64,000 bases of DNA from Rubrivivax sp. (GTDB lineage: Bacteria > Pseudomonadota > Gammaproteobacteria > Burkholderiales > Burkholderiaceae_C): contig JAHBZS010000010.1 in assembly GCA_019635285.1 (NCBI GenBank), forward strand, positions 1-64,000, read 5' to 3'. The position numbers were made by a program, and so were the translations under genes. Below, piece by piece: positions 48,749-60,364 of the stretch. The notes beneath the pieces were generated by a model, which was given only the letters and a program-made list of their open reading frames with translations, had not been told where the DNA came from and did no database searches. The stretch's first letter is position 1, and the number at the start of each line of letters is the position of its first letter.

Positions 48749-49473
48749 CCGAGCCAGCGCCGGGCGACCGCCTTCCCCTCGTCCGTGCCGTCGTCGCGGC
48801 GCTTCTGGTGCTCGGTCTGTGCGCAGGTAGTTGCGGTGTCTGGGCGCAGGCCGGCAATGCCAAGGCCGGCGGCCCGGCCTGGTCGTCGCTGACCCCGGCC
48901 CAGCAGTCCGCCTTGCAGCCACTGAAGCGCGACTGGCAAGACATCGACGCGCCGCGCAAGCAGAAGTGGCTGGAAATTGCCGCGCGCATGCCATCGATGT
49001 CACCCGACGACCGCCAGCGCGTGCAGGAGCGCATGCAGGAATGGGCGCGGCTGAGCCCCGACGAGCGCGGGCGCGCGCGCCTGCAGTTCCAGGAGACGCG
49101 CCAGATCAGCCCGCAGCAGCGCCTGTCGCGCTGGGACGCGTACATGGCTCTTCCCGAGGAAGAACGGCGCGCACTGGCAGAAAGTGCCAGGACGGTGCCG
49201 CCGGCCGGCAAGACGGCCGGCCGCGATGCGGGCACCAGCGACGCGGCGCGCAAGGGCGCGCCCGCCGTGCCGACGCTGAAGGCCGTGGCGCCGACGCTGG
49301 TGCAGGCCAAACCCGGTGCCAGCACGACGCTGATCTCCAGCCCCGTCGCCCCGCCGTCCCATGCGCAGCCGAAGATCGCCACCAGCCAAGAGGTGGTGAA
49401 CCGGCGCACCTTGCTGCCCAAGGCGGGGCCCCAGGTGGACCCGCCTGCCACCACCGCTTCGTCCAGCCAATGA
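48745..49473 (+). CDS. DUF3106 secreted protein
   Basis: 242 residues from a GTG that overlaps the previous stop (GTGA). A signal peptide (about 1-35, ending SCGVWAQAG) leads to a DUF3106 region with WSSLTPAQQSALQPLKRDWQDID and repeated units such as WLEIAARMPSMSPDDRQRVQERMQEWARLSPDER. The helical repeats recall CpxP/Spy-like periplasmic sensors of misfolding; that comparison is mine. A Pro/Ala/Thr-rich tail follows. Confidence 0.88.
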   Translation: MTEPAPGDRLPLVRAVVAALLVLGLCAGSCGVWAQAGNAKAGGPAWSSLTPAQQSALQPLKRDWQDIDAPRKQKWLEIAARMPSMSPDDRQRVQERMQEWARLSPDERGRARLQFQETRQISPQQRLSRWDAYMALPEEERRALAESARTVPPAGKTAGRDAGTSDAARKGAPAVPTLKAVAPTLVQAKPGASTTLISSPVAPPSHAQPKIATSQEVVNRRTLLPKAGPQVDPPATTASSSQ

Positions 49474-49997
49474 CGCCGGCTGCGCAAGGCGGCCCGGCGC
49501 TGCCGGCGCCGGGCCTGCGGCGCCGCATGGCGGCCTTTGTCTACGAGGGCGTGCTGCTGTTCGGCGTGCTGATGGTCACCGGCCTGGTCTACGGGCTGGC
49601 CACGCAGCAGCGCCACGCCATGGTGGGGCTGCACGGCCTGCAAGCCTTTGTGTTTGTCGTGCTGGGCCTGTACTTCACCTGGTTCTGGTCGCACGGCGGC
49701 CAGACCATCGCCATGAAGACCTGGCACATCCGCCTGCTGACCGAGGATGGTCGGCCGGTCGGCGCCGCGCGCGCCTGGCTGCGCTATCTGCTGAGCTGGT
49801 TATGGTTCATGCCGGCGCTGGTCTGGGCCTGGCTCAACGGCCTGCACAGTGGCCTGCAACTGGGCGTGGCGCTGCTCGTCGGCGTGGTGGCCTACGCGGC
49901 GCTGGCCCGTTGCAACCGCCACCGCCAGTTCCTGCATGATCTGCTGGCGCGCACGCGACTGGTGCAGACGCCACCGCCGCCGCGCCGTCAGCCCTGA
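49470..49997 (+). CDS. RDD-family membrane protein
   Basis: 175 residues with about three to four helices. It opens the RDD domain with [20 protein letters not shown] and contains [31 protein letters not shown], the family middle motif. The start overlaps the DUF3106 stop (ATGA). RDD proteins are poorly understood membrane proteins; some act in ion or solute transport. Confidence 0.9.
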   Translation: MTPAAQGGPALPAPGLRRRMAAFVYEGVLLFGVLMVTGLVYGLATQQRHAMVGLHGLQAFVFVVLGLYFTWFWSHGGQTIAMKTWHIRLLTEDGRPVGAARAWLRYLLSWLWFMPALVWAWLNGLHSGLQLGVALLVGVVAYAALARCNRHRQFLHDLLARTRLVQTPPPPRRQP

Positions 49998-50032
49998 TCG
50001 CGCCAGCACCCCACCACCCCTGCCTCACTGCC

Positions 50033-50626
50033 ATGCCCAGTTCGCCCCCTCTGTCGGTCTGTGTGTTCTGCGGCTCGCGCGTCGGCGCGTCGCCGGCCTT
50101 CGAGGCGGCGGCACGCGCCACCGGCACGCTGATCGGCCGCAACGGCTGGCAGCTGGTCTATGGCGGCGGGCGGGCGGGCCTGATGGGCGCGGTCGCCGAC
50201 GCCGCGCTGGCGGCCGGTGGCCGCGTCGTCGGCGTTATTCCGCAGACGCTGATGGACCGCGAGCATGGCCATACCGGCTTGAGCGAACTGCACGTGGTGC
50301 AGACCATGCACGAGCGCAAGCGCCTGATGGCCGAGCGCAGCGACGCCTTCGTCGCCCTGCCCGGCGGCATCGGCACGCTGGAGGAACTGTTCGAGGTGTG
50401 GACCTGGCGCCAGCTGGGCTACCACGACAAGCCCGTCGGCCTGCTCAACGTGGAGGGCTACTACGACCGGCTGCTGGCCTTCGTCGACGACATGGTCGGC
50501 GCCGGCTTCGTCATGCCGCCGCAGCGCGAGCTGCTGCAGATGGATGCGTCGCCGCCGGCGCTGCTGCAGCGGCTGGGCCGCCTGGCGCAGACGGCCACCG
50601 CGCCGGACGACTACTCGCGCACCTGA
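50033..50626 (+). CDS. LOG-family protein (cytokinin riboside 5'-phosphate phosphoribohydrolase-like)
   Basis: 197 residues. It starts with [19 protein letters not shown] and has the conserved [20 protein letters not shown] motif (about 105-124, catalytic Glu and nucleotide binding) with [16 protein letters not shown] upstream. Bacterial members hydrolyse nucleoside 5'-monophosphates such as AMP. It follows the RDD gene by 35 bases. Its stop codon adjoins the stop of convergent glnB with no gap. Confidence 0.93.
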   Translation: MPSSPPLSVCVFCGSRVGASPAFEAAARATGTLIGRNGWQLVYGGGRAGLMGAVADAALAAGGRVVGVIPQTLMDREHGHTGLSELHVVQTMHERKRLMAERSDAFVALPGGIGTLEELFEVWTWRQLGYHDKPVGLLNVEGYYDRLLAFVDDMVGAGFVMPPQRELLQMDASPPALLQRLGRLAQTATAPDDYSRT

Positions 50627-52282
<1,656 letters not shown>

Positions 52283-52319
52283 CGGCCGGCTGCGCCGGCT
52301 TCTACGCCTATTTCAGCGC

Positions 52320-52856
52320 CTACTTCTGCGACTTCTGCCAGCTCTCCATGCCGGTCCTGACTTCGGCGCGGGCGGCGTCCGGGCCTTCCCAGCCCTTGAT
52401 CTTGACCCACTTGCCGGGCTCCAGGTCCTTGTAGTGCTCGAAGAAGTGCTGGATGGTCTTCAGCCGCAACGGGTTCAGGTCCTCGGGCTTCTTCCACTGC
52501 GAATAGATCGACAGGATGCGGTCGATGGGCACCGCCAGCAGCTTGGCATCGCCGCCGGCCTCGTCGTCCATCATCAGCACGCCCAGCGGCCTGCAGGTCA
52601 CGACCACGCCGGGAATCAGCGGCACCGGCGTGACCACCAGCACGTCCACCGGGTCGCCATCGTCGGCCAAGGTGTTGGGGATGTAGCCGTAGTTGCACGG
52701 GTAGTGCATCGACGTGCTCATGAAGCGGTCGACGAACAGCGCCCCCGAGTCGTGGTCGACCTCGTATTTGATGGGGTCGGCGTTCATCGGGATCTCGATG
52801 ATCACGTTGAACTCGTCCGGCGCGTTCGCGCCTGGGGTGACGTTGTGCAGGCTCAT
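52320..52856 (-). CDS. ppa: Inorganic pyrophosphatase, soluble family I
   Basis: 178 residues. It hydrolyses cytosolic pyrophosphate. Active-site features include [14 protein letters not shown] (about 21-34), the signature [10 protein letters not shown] (about 65-74, metal-binding Asp) and [25 protein letters not shown]. The start at 52856 fits the family; the frame stays open to 52961. It is divergent from a membrane pyrophosphatase across 241 bases. Confidence 0.97.
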   Translation of the reverse strand: MSLHNVTPGANAPDEFNVIIEIPMNADPIKYEVDHDSGALFVDRFMSTSMHYPCNYGYIPNTLADDGDPVDVLVVTPVPLIPGVVVTCRPLGVLMMDDEAGGDAKLLAVPIDRILSIYSQWKKPEDLNPLRLKTIQHFFEHYKDLEPGKWVKIKGWEGPDAARAEVRTGMESWQKSQK

Positions 52857-53097
52857 CGCGGCTCTTTCGTTGCTGTGGGCTCGAACTATGGGCCCGAATT
52901 CTACGAATCGCGCTTGCGAGGCCCTGACGCCGCAGCGTCCGCGGGCACCGCAGGAAAACACTCAGCCGGGCGCTTCGCGTTTTCCCGTAGTATGCGCGCC
53001 GCGATCCGCCCCCTGCCCCGGCTGAGCCCGGCCGCCTCGGCAGGACAATCCAAGGGGACGCGACATCCACGACAAGCTGAACGCGGAAGGAAGCATC

Positions 53098-55554
53098 TTG
53101 ATCTCCACCTCCATGGCGCTGAACATAGCGCTGCTTTGCGGCCTGGCGGCCGTGCTCTACGGCTTCATCCAGCGCAGCTGGATCCTGAAGCAGGACGCGG
53201 GCAACGCCCGCATGCAGGAGATCGCCGGCGCGATCCAGCAGGGCGCCGCGGCCTACCTGGCGCGTCAGTACAAGACCATCGCCATCGTCGGCGTGGTCCT
53301 GGCCATCCTCATCGCGGTCTTCCTGGACGTGACCAGCGCCATCGGCTTCGTGCTCGGCGCGGTGCTGTCCGGCGCTTGCGGCTTCATCGGCATGAACGTG
53401 TCGGTGCGCGCCAACGTGCGCACCGCGCAGGCCGCCACCAAGGGCATCGGCCCGGCGCTGGACGTGGCCTTCAAGGGCGGCGCCATCACCGGCATGCTGG
53501 TGGTGGGCCTGGGCCTGCTGGGCGTGGGCATCTTCTTCTGGTGGCTGGTCGGCGGCGCGCCGGCCGACGCCAAGTTCTCGGCCGTACTCAAGCCGCTGCT
53601 GGGCTTCGCCTTCGGCTCGAGCCTGATCTCGATCTTCGCGCGCCTGGGCGGCGGCATCTTCACCAAGGGCGCCGACGTCGGTGCCGACCTGGTGGGCAAG
53701 GTCGAGGCCGGCATCCCCGAGGATGACCCGCGCAATCCGGCGGTCATCGCCGACAACGTGGGCGACAACGTCGGCGACTGCGCCGGCATGGCGGCCGACC
53801 TGTTCGAGACCTACGCGGTGACGATCATCGCCACCATGTCGCTGGGCGCGCTGGTGGTCAGCGGCGCCGCGGTGCAGGCCGCGGTCTACCCGCTGCTGCT
53901 GGGCGGCGTGTCGATCATCGCGTCGATCATCGGCTGCTACTTCGTCAAGGCCAGCCCGGGCATGAAGAACGTGATGCCGGCGCTGTACAAGGGCCTGGCC
54001 GTCGCCGGCGTGCTGTCGCTGATCGCCTTCTACTTCGTGACCACGATGGTCATGCCGGCCGACGCGCTGGGCGCGGGCACGCACATGCGGCTGTTCGGCG
54101 CCTGCGCCGTCGGCCTGGTGCTGACCGCCGCGCTGGTGTGGATCACCGAGTACTACACCGGCACGCAGTACAAGCCGGTGCAGCACATCGCGCAGGCCTC
54201 GACCACCGGCCACGGCACCAACATCATCGCCGGCCTGGGCGTGTCGATGCGTTCCACCGCCTGGCCGGTGATCTTCGTGTGCATCGCCATCATGGTGTCC
54301 TACGGCCTGGCCGGGCTGTTCGGCATCGCCGTGGCCGCCACCTCGATGCTGAGCATGGCCGGCATCGTCGTCGCGCTCGACGCTTACGGCCCGGTCACCG
54401 ACAACGCCGGCGGCATCGCCGAGATGTCGGAGCTGCCCGACAGCGTGCGCGACATCACCGACCCGCTGGACGCGGTGGGCAACACCACCAAGGCGGTGAC
54501 CAAGGGCTACGCCATCGGCTCGGCCGGCCTGGCCGCGCTGGTGCTGTTCGCCGACTACACGCACTCGCTCGAAGCGCGCGGCATGACCTTGAGCTTCGAC
54601 CTGAGCGACCCGAAGGTCATCGTCGGCCTGTTCATCGGCGGCCTGATCCCCTACCTCTTCGGCGCGATGGCCATGGAAGCCGTCGGCCGCGCCGCCGGCT
54701 CGGTAGTGGTCGAGGTGCGGCGCCAGTTCCGCGAGATCAAGGGCATCATGGAAGGCAAGGCCAAGCCCGAATACGGCACGGCCGTCGACATGCTGACCAA
54801 GGCGGCGATCAAGGAAATGATGATCCCGTCGCTGCTGCCGGTGATCGTGCCCATCGTCGTCGGCCTGTTGCTCGGCCCGGCGGCGCTGGGCGGCCTGCTG
54901 ATGGGCACCATCGTCACCGGCCTGTTCGTGGCCATCTCCATGTGCACCGGCGGCGGTGCCTGGGACAACGCCAAGAAGTACATCGAAGACGGCCACCACG
55001 GCGGCAAGGGCAGCGAGACGCACAAGGCCGCCGTCACCGGCGACACCGTCGGCGACCCCTACAAGGACACCGCCGGCCCGGCCGTCAACCCGCTGATCAA
55101 GATCATCAACATCGTGGCGCTGCTGATCGTGCCGCTGCTGCCGGTGGTGTCCAACACCACGGCCGCGCACGCCAGCGCCGCGCCGGCGGTGGCCGTGGTG
55201 GCGGTGCCGGTGATCGTCGAAGTGGCGCGCATCCAGGTCGTCGAACCCGGCCTGGTGAAGTTCTACTTCGAGTCCGGCAAGGCCGACCTGGCCGGCGGCG
55301 CCGCCGAGGCGCTGGTCGACGTGGGCAAGGGCGTGGCCGCGGGCAAGAAGGCCGTCATCAGCGGCTTCCACGATGCCACCGGCGACCCGGCCATCAATGC
55401 CGAACTGGCCAAGCAGCGCGCGCTGAATGTCGCCGCCACGCTCAAGCAGATCGGCGTGCCCGACGACAAGATCGAGCTGAAGAAGCCCGAGCAGCTGACC
55501 GGCAGCGGCCCGAACGCCGAGGCGCGCCGCGTCGAGGTCCGGCTGGTGGAATAG
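53098..55554 (+). CDS. hppA: H+-translocating membrane pyrophosphatase with C-terminal OmpA-like domain
   Basis: 818 residues from TTG, with GGAAGG about eight bases upstream (ATG at 53113 is the alternative). Residues 1 to about 690 are a 16-helix M-PPase with [25 protein letters not shown] in pieces, [20 protein letters not shown] and a second metal site ending [18 protein letters not shown]. Lys465 in [10 protein letters not shown] marks the K+-independent, proton-pumping class. Residues about 710-818 resemble an OmpA_C domain: [39 protein letters not shown] and ARRVEVRL. Typical enzymes stop near 690. M-PPase C-termini face the periplasm, so the extra domain could contact peptidoglycan. 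Confidence 0.93.
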   Translation: MISTSMALNIALLCGLAAVLYGFIQRSWILKQDAGNARMQEIAGAIQQGAAAYLARQYKTIAIVGVVLAILIAVFLDVTSAIGFVLGAVLSGACGFIGMNVSVRANVRTAQAATKGIGPALDVAFKGGAITGMLVVGLGLLGVGIFFWWLVGGAPADAKFSAVLKPLLGFAFGSSLISIFARLGGGIFTKGADVGADLVGKVEAGIPEDDPRNPAVIADNVGDNVGDCAGMAADLFETYAVTIIATMSLGALVVSGAAVQAAVYPLLLGGVSIIASIIGCYFVKASPGMKNVMPALYKGLAVAGVLSLIAFYFVTTMVMPADALGAGTHMRLFGACAVGLVLTAALVWITEYYTGTQYKPVQHIAQASTTGHGTNIIAGLGVSMRSTAWPVIFVCIAIMVSYGLAGLFGIAVAATSMLSMAGIVVALDAYGPVTDNAGGIAEMSELPDSVRDITDPLDAVGNTTKAVTKGYAIGSAGLAALVLFADYTHSLEARGMTLSFDLSDPKVIVGLFIGGLIPYLFGAMAMEAVGRAAGSVVVEVRRQFREIKGIMEGKAKPEYGTAVDMLTKAAIKEMMIPSLLPVIVPIVVGLLLGPAALGGLLMGTIVTGLFVAISMCTGGGAWDNAKKYIEDGHHGGKGSETHKAAVTGDTVGDPYKDTAGPAVNPLIKIINIVALLIVPLLPVVSNTTAAHASAAPAVAVVAVPVIVEVARIQVVEPGLVKFYFESGKADLAGGAAEALVDVGKGVAAGKKAVISGFHDATGDPAINAELAKQRALNVAATLKQIGVPDDKIELKKPEQLTGSGPNAEARRVEVRLVE

Positions 55555-55579
55555 TCAGCTCACCCTCGCCTGGTCCTGC

Positions 55580-55617
55580 AAGGCCCGCCTCCGCAAGGAC
55601 GCGGGCCTTGTTGTTTG
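55580..55617 (+). terminator. Terminator after hppA
   Basis: Stem AAGGCCCGC / GCGGGCCTT with a 12-base loop, followed by GTTGTTT. It lies 26 bases after the hppA stop and 60 bases before the convergent metallophosphoesterase stop. Confidence 0.75.
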
Positions 55618-55672
55618 GCTTCGGCCTTCACGGCACGTCGCGGCCACAGCCTGCGCCGCGGCGCCAGCGTCC

Positions 55673-56797
55673 TCAGACCGGCACCAGCCGCAGGTGCGTG
55701 ATCTCCGACGGCGCGCCCAGCCGCTTGGGCGGGCCCCAGTAGCCGGTGCCGCGGCTGGTGTAGACCCATAGCTGCTGCCAGCGGTTCAGCCCCGCGGTGA
55801 AGGGCTGCTGCAGCCGCACGAAGAAGTTCCAGGGCAGGAACTGCCCGCCGTGCGTGTGGCCGGAGAGCTGCAAGTGAAAGCCCGCCGCCGCCGCCGCGGG
55901 CGCGCTGCGCGGCTGGTGCGCCAGCAGCACGCGCACCGCCGCCGTGTCCGCCACGCCGGCGATGGCCGCGTGCGGGTCGCTGCGGTGGCTTTCGTCGAAA
56001 TGGTGGGCGCTGTAGTCGGCCACGCCGGCCAGCGCCAGCGCCGCGTCGCCGTGGCGCAGCAGCACGTGCTCGTTCATCAGCACGCGCAGGCCCAGCCGGC
56101 GCAGTTCGTCCACCCAGGCATGCGCGCCGCTGTAGTACTCGTGGTTGCCGGTGACGAAATAGGTGCCGTGCCGCGACGCCAGCTGCGCCAGCGGCGCCAC
56201 GTGCGCGCCCAGTTCCTGCACGCTGCCGTCCACCAGGTCGCCGGTCACCGCCACCATGTCGGGCTGCAGCGCGTTGGTGCGCGCGACGATCGCCTGCAGG
56301 TAGCCGCGCTTGATGGTCGGGCCGACGTGCACGTCGCTGATCTGCGCAATGCTGAAACCGTGCAGCGCCTCGGGCAGGCCGGCGATCGGCACGTCCACCT
56401 GCACCACCCGCGCGACGCGCCGTGCATTGACGTAGCCCCACAGCGTCAGCAGCACGGCCAGCAGCGGCACCGCCAGCGCCGACGCCGGGGCCAGCCACGC
56501 CGGCAGCGACCACACGAAAGACGCCAGCCAAGCCAGGCCACCCAGCAGGTCGCGCGCCAGGGTCAGCACGAAGAGCGACGAAAACAGCCCCATCAGCAGC
56601 ACACCGGTCCAGGCCAGCCGGTCGGACAACGGCTGGCGGCGGATGCGCCGCGCCACCAGCGCCATCGGCATCAGCAGCCAGGAGGCGACCAGCAGGCCGC
56701 CCAGCGCCCACTGCAGCGCCGGCCAGGCCGCCAGCGCGGGAATCAGCCGCCAGCCGATGTAGGCATGCAGCAGCAACAGGATCAGCATCAGCGGCAT
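55673..56797 (-). CDS. Membrane-anchored metallophosphoesterase
   Basis: 374 residues. About four N-terminal helices (to about 125) precede a calcineurin-like domain: QISDVHVGPTIKRG (about 158-171), VAVTGDLVDGS (about 188-198), VTGNHEYYSG (about 221-230) and SGHTHGGQFLPW (about 312-323). This layout matches YkuE/YaeI-type membrane phosphoesterases. Substrate unknown; relatives act on UDP-linked or lipid-linked diphosphates. It stands alone. Confidence 0.92.
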   Translation of the reverse strand: MPLMLILLLLHAYIGWRLIPALAAWPALQWALGGLLVASWLLMPMALVARRIRRQPLSDRLAWTGVLLMGLFSSLFVLTLARDLLGGLAWLASFVWSLPAWLAPASALAVPLLAVLLTLWGYVNARRVARVVQVDVPIAGLPEALHGFSIAQISDVHVGPTIKRGYLQAIVARTNALQPDMVAVTGDLVDGSVQELGAHVAPLAQLASRHGTYFVTGNHEYYSGAHAWVDELRRLGLRVLMNEHVLLRHGDAALALAGVADYSAHHFDESHRSDPHAAIAGVADTAAVRVLLAHQPRSAPAAAAAGFHLQLSGHTHGGQFLPWNFFVRLQQPFTAGLNRWQQLWVYTSRGTGYWGPPKRLGAPSEITHLRLVPV

Positions 56798-56902
56798 CGG
56801 GGGCCCTTGCGTGGCACGAGGCCTGGAAGATGGGTGCGCGGGCGGCTGCTTCAAGCGCGTCCCCCGCGCCACTGTACGCACATCCAGCCTAGACTCACGC
56901 CC

Positions 56903-58993
56903 ATGCTCGCCGCTCCCCTGCCCACGCGCCCGCTCGCCGACCCGTTCAGCCAGCTCAACGACGAGCAGCGCGCGGCCGTGTTCCATGGCCGCGACGATGC
57001 GGCCGGCGCGCCGCCGCCGCTGCTGATCATCGCCGGCGCGGGCTCGGGCAAGACGGCGACGCTGGCGGCGCGGGTCGCCCGGCTGGTGCGCGACGGCGCC
57101 GACCCGCAGCGCATCCTGCTGCTGAGCTTCTCGCGGCGTGCCGCGGCGTCGCTGCAGCGCCGCGTCGGCGCCCTGCTGCACCAGGCCCTGGGGCTGCGCG
57201 CCACGCAGCCGGCGCCGCTGCTGCCATGGTCCGGCACCTTCCACAGCGTGGCGGCACGGCTGCTGCGCGAGCAGGCGCCACGCATCGGCCTGCATCCGGA
57301 CTTCACCATCGCCGACCGCGGCGACAGCGAAGACCTGATGGGCTGGGTGCGCCAGGAGCAAGGCCTGGCCGCGAGCCACCGGCGCTTCCCGCTGAAGGGC
57401 ACCTGCATGGCGATCTATTCGCGCGTGCTCAACAGCCAGGACGGCCTGGACCAGGTGCTGCAGCAGCAGTTCCCGTGGTGCCAGGGCCTGGACGCGGAGC
57501 TGAAGCGGCTGTTCGGCGCCTATGCCGTGGAGAAGCAGCGCCAGTGCGTGCTCGACTACGACGACCTGCTGCTGTACTGGCGCCACATGCTGGACGATGC
57601 CGCGCTGGCGCGCGAACTCGGCGCGCGCTTCCAGCACGTGCTGGTGGACGAATACCAGGACACCAACCGCCTGCAGGCGCACATCCTGCACGCGCTCAAG
57701 CCCGACGGCCGCGGGCTGGCCGTGGTCGGCGACGATGCGCAGTCGATCTATTCGTTCCGCGCGGCCGAGGTGCGCAACATCCTCGACTTCCCGGCGCAGT
57801 TCCAGCCGGCCGCCAGCGTGCTGACCTTGCAGCGCAACTACCGCTCGACGCAGCCGATCCTGCGCGCCTGCAACGCGGTCATCGCGCAGGCCACCGAGCG
57901 CTTCGCCAAGACGCTGTGGAGCGATCGCGACGACGGGCCGCTGCCGCAGCTGGTCAGCGTGGCCGACGATGCCGCGCAGGCCCGCTGGGTGGCCGACCAG
58001 GTGCTGGCGCAGCGCGAAGGCGGCGTGCGGCTCAAGCGCCAGGCGGTGCTGTTCCGCACCAGCCACCACAGCGCGGCGCTGGAGCTGGAACTGCTACGGC
58101 GCAACATTCCGTACCTGAAGTACGGCGGGTTGAAGTTCCTGGAGGCCGCGCACGTCAAGGACCTGCTGTCGCTGCTGCGCTGGCAGCAGAACCCGCGCCA
58201 CCGGCTGGCCGGCTTTCGCGTCGCGCAACTGGTGCAGGGCATGGGGCCGGCCAGCACGCGCCGGCTGCTCGAGGCGATGGAAGCTGCCGACGACCCGGCC
58301 GCCGTGCGCCAGGGCTTCAAGCCGCCCGCCGGCGCGGCCGCCCCCTGGCGCGCCCTGCTGGACTGCGTGCAGGCCATGCAGTCCGCCGCGTGGCCGGAGC
58401 TGCTGCAGCCGGCGCTGCACTGGTACCTGCCGCAGCTGCAGCGCCTGCACGAAGACGCGGCGGTGCGCCGCACCGACCTGGAGCAGCTGCAGCGTCTGGC
58501 GGCGGGCTTCCCGTCGCGCGAGAACTTCCTGGCCGAACTGACCCTCGACCCGCCGGCAGCGACCAGCGAAGTGGTCGAGCCCGAGCTCGACGAGGACTAC
58601 CTGATTCTGTCGACCATCCATTCCGCCAAGGGCCAGGAATGGTCGTCGGTCTACCTGCTCAACGCCGTTGACGGCTGCATTCCGTCGGAAATGTCGGCCG
58701 GCAGCCGCGCCGAGTTGGAGGAGGAGCGCCGCCTGTTGTACGTGGCCATGACCCGCGCGCAGCACCAGCTGCAGTTGCTGGTGCCGCAGCGCTTCTACGT
58801 CACGCAGCAGGCGGCGCGCGGCGACCGCCATGTGTGGGGCAGCCTGACGCGCTTCATTCCGCCCGAGGTGGAGGCCTGCTTCGAGCGCATCACGCCAGCA
58901 GCCGATGCGGCCGCCGCGCAGGCGCCAGGCCCCACGCCGGCCGGCGCGGCGGCCTTCGACATCGCGGCGCGCGTGCGTTCAGTCTGGCAGTGA
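56903..58993 (+). CDS. UvrD/Rep-family ATP-dependent DNA helicase
   Basis: A 696-residue superfamily 1A helicase. Q-motif QLNDEQRAAVFHG, Walker A IIAGAGSGKTATLAARV (about 42-58), motif Ia LLSFSRRAA, motif II VDEYQDTNRLQ (about 249-259), motif III VGDDAQSIYSFRAA, motif IV LQRNYRST, motif V STIHSAKGQEW (about 570-580) and motif VI EEERRLLYVAMTRAQH. It is shorter than UvrD and has a low-complexity end. It overlaps the convergent MATE gene by 15 bases. Confidence 0.95.
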   Translation: MLAAPLPTRPLADPFSQLNDEQRAAVFHGRDDAAGAPPPLLIIAGAGSGKTATLAARVARLVRDGADPQRILLLSFSRRAAASLQRRVGALLHQALGLRATQPAPLLPWSGTFHSVAARLLREQAPRIGLHPDFTIADRGDSEDLMGWVRQEQGLAASHRRFPLKGTCMAIYSRVLNSQDGLDQVLQQQFPWCQGLDAELKRLFGAYAVEKQRQCVLDYDDLLLYWRHMLDDAALARELGARFQHVLVDEYQDTNRLQAHILHALKPDGRGLAVVGDDAQSIYSFRAAEVRNILDFPAQFQPAASVLTLQRNYRSTQPILRACNAVIAQATERFAKTLWSDRDDGPLPQLVSVADDAAQARWVADQVLAQREGGVRLKRQAVLFRTSHHSAALELELLRRNIPYLKYGGLKFLEAAHVKDLLSLLRWQQNPRHRLAGFRVAQLVQGMGPASTRRLLEAMEAADDPAAVRQGFKPPAGAAAPWRALLDCVQAMQSAAWPELLQPALHWYLPQLQRLHEDAAVRRTDLEQLQRLAAGFPSRENFLAELTLDPPAATSEVVEPELDEDYLILSTIHSAKGQEWSSVYLLNAVDGCIPSEMSAGSRAELEEERRLLYVAMTRAQHQLQLLVPQRFYVTQQAARGDRHVWGSLTRFIPPEVEACFERITPAADAAAAQAPGPTPAGAAAFDIAARVRSVWQ

Positions 58994-60364
58994 CGCGGCC
59001 ACCAGCCGCCGCGGCCAGCGCAGCGGGCCGAACCAGGCGCCTCCGGCAATCGCCGCCGCGTTGGTCAGGCCGTACAGCAGCAGCGCCAGCGCCTGGGCCA
59101 CGAACACGGCGGCCAGGCCACCGCTCCAGCGCAGCGCCAGCCAGCCGCCCAGGCCGGCGATCGCCAGCCGCACCAGGTTGCCGATGACCGGCCACTTCAG
59201 CTTGCCGGCACCCTGCGACGCGAAGTACAGCACCAGCCCCAGGCCGAAGAAGCCGTAGAACGGGCCGACACTGCGCAGGTACAGCGTGCCGGACTCGAGC
59301 ATCTGCGGGTCGTTGCTGAACAGCCGCAGCCAGGTGTGCGGGAACAGCGCGGCCCACACGCCGACCGCCGAGGTCATCGCAAAGGCCATCGCGGCGCCGA
59401 CGGCGGTGGCGCGCAGCGCGCGCTCGCGCTGGCCCGCGCCGATGCAGGTGCCGACCATGGCCACCAGCGGCGCGCCCAGGCCGAAGACCAGCGGCACCAT
59501 CAGGTACTCCAGCCGCGACGCGGTGCCGTAGCCGGCGATCGCCGCCGCGCCGAAGGCGCCGACCAGCGCGGTGCTGATGGCGATGGTCAGGTTGGTGGCC
59601 ACGGTGGAGATCGAGCCCGTCAGGCCGACCACCAGGATGTCCTTGAACAGGGTCCAGCGCAGGCGCACGCCACGCAGCGACGGCCGCAGCCCGCTGTGGC
59701 GCGACCCCAGGTACAGCGCCAGCGCGATGCTGCCCAGCGCGTAGTAGCTCAACAACGCCATCGCACCGCCGGCGATGCCGAGTGCCGGCAGCGGGCCGCC
59801 GCCGAAGATGAACCATGCCGACAGCGGCACCAGCCCGACCGCACCGACCACGGTGACAAGCGCCGGATAGGCCATGTTGCCGGTGCCGCGGATCACCGCC
59901 GACAACGAGTTGAACAGCCACACCAGCACGGCGCCGGCGAACACCCAGTTCGAATAGACCAGCGCCGCGTCCAGCGCACCGCCACTGCCGCCCATGCGCG
60001 CATACAGCCAGCGCCCGCCGCCCAGCACCGCCACGCTGAACAGCAGGCCGAAGCCCAGCGCGATGGTGATGGCATGCAGCACCAGCGCATCGGCATCGTC
60101 GCGGCGCTGCGCGCCCAGGGCCCGCGCGATGGCCGAGGCGATGCCGCCGCCCATCGCGCCGGCCGAGGTCATCTGCATCAGCATGACCACCGGGAAGACC
60201 AGCGCCATGCCGGCCAAGGCGTCGGTGCCGAGCTGGCCGATGAAGTAGGTCTCGACCAGCCCGGTGCCGGCCTGCGCCAGCATCACCAGCACGTTGGGCG
60301 CACCCAGGCGCAGCAGCGTGGGCAGGATCGGCGCTTCCAGCAGCGCTGCGGTCCTCGGGTTCAT
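58979..60364 (-). CDS. MATE-family efflux transporter
   Basis: 461 residues with 12 predicted helices. The N-terminal half begins MNPRTAALLEAPILPTLLRLGAPNVLVMLAQAGTGLVETYFIGQLGTDALAGMAL (in pieces), the MatE signature, and a second MatE repeat follows with GLGAPLVAMVGTCIGAGQRERALR. It exports drugs or cationic compounds using H+ or Na+. It overlaps the MFS stop by four bases, so the two exporters are co-translated in the MarR-led unit. Confidence 0.93.
   Translation of the reverse strand: MNPRTAALLEAPILPTLLRLGAPNVLVMLAQAGTGLVETYFIGQLGTDALAGMALVFPVVMLMQMTSAGAMGGGIASAIARALGAQRRDDADALVLHAITIALGFGLLFSVAVLGGGRWLYARMGGSGGALDAALVYSNWVFAGAVLVWLFNSLSAVIRGTGNMAYPALVTVVGAVGLVPLSAWFIFGGGPLPALGIAGGAMALLSYYALGSIALALYLGSRHSGLRPSLRGVRLRWTLFKDILVVGLTGSISTVATNLTIAISTALVGAFGAAAIAGYGTASRLEYLMVPLVFGLGAPLVAMVGTCIGAGQRERALRATAVGAAMAFAMTSAVGVWAALFPHTWLRLFSNDPQMLESGTLYLRSVGPFYGFFGLGLVLYFASQGAGKLKWPVIGNLVRLAIAGLGGWLALRWSGGLAAVFVAQALALLLYGLTNAAAIAGGAWFGPLRWPRRLVAASLPD

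Noticed and set aside
55673-58069. Metallophosphoesterase extended to 798 residues
   Set aside because: The extra 424 residues lie antisense to the helicase gene; the family N-terminus begins at the Met at 56797.
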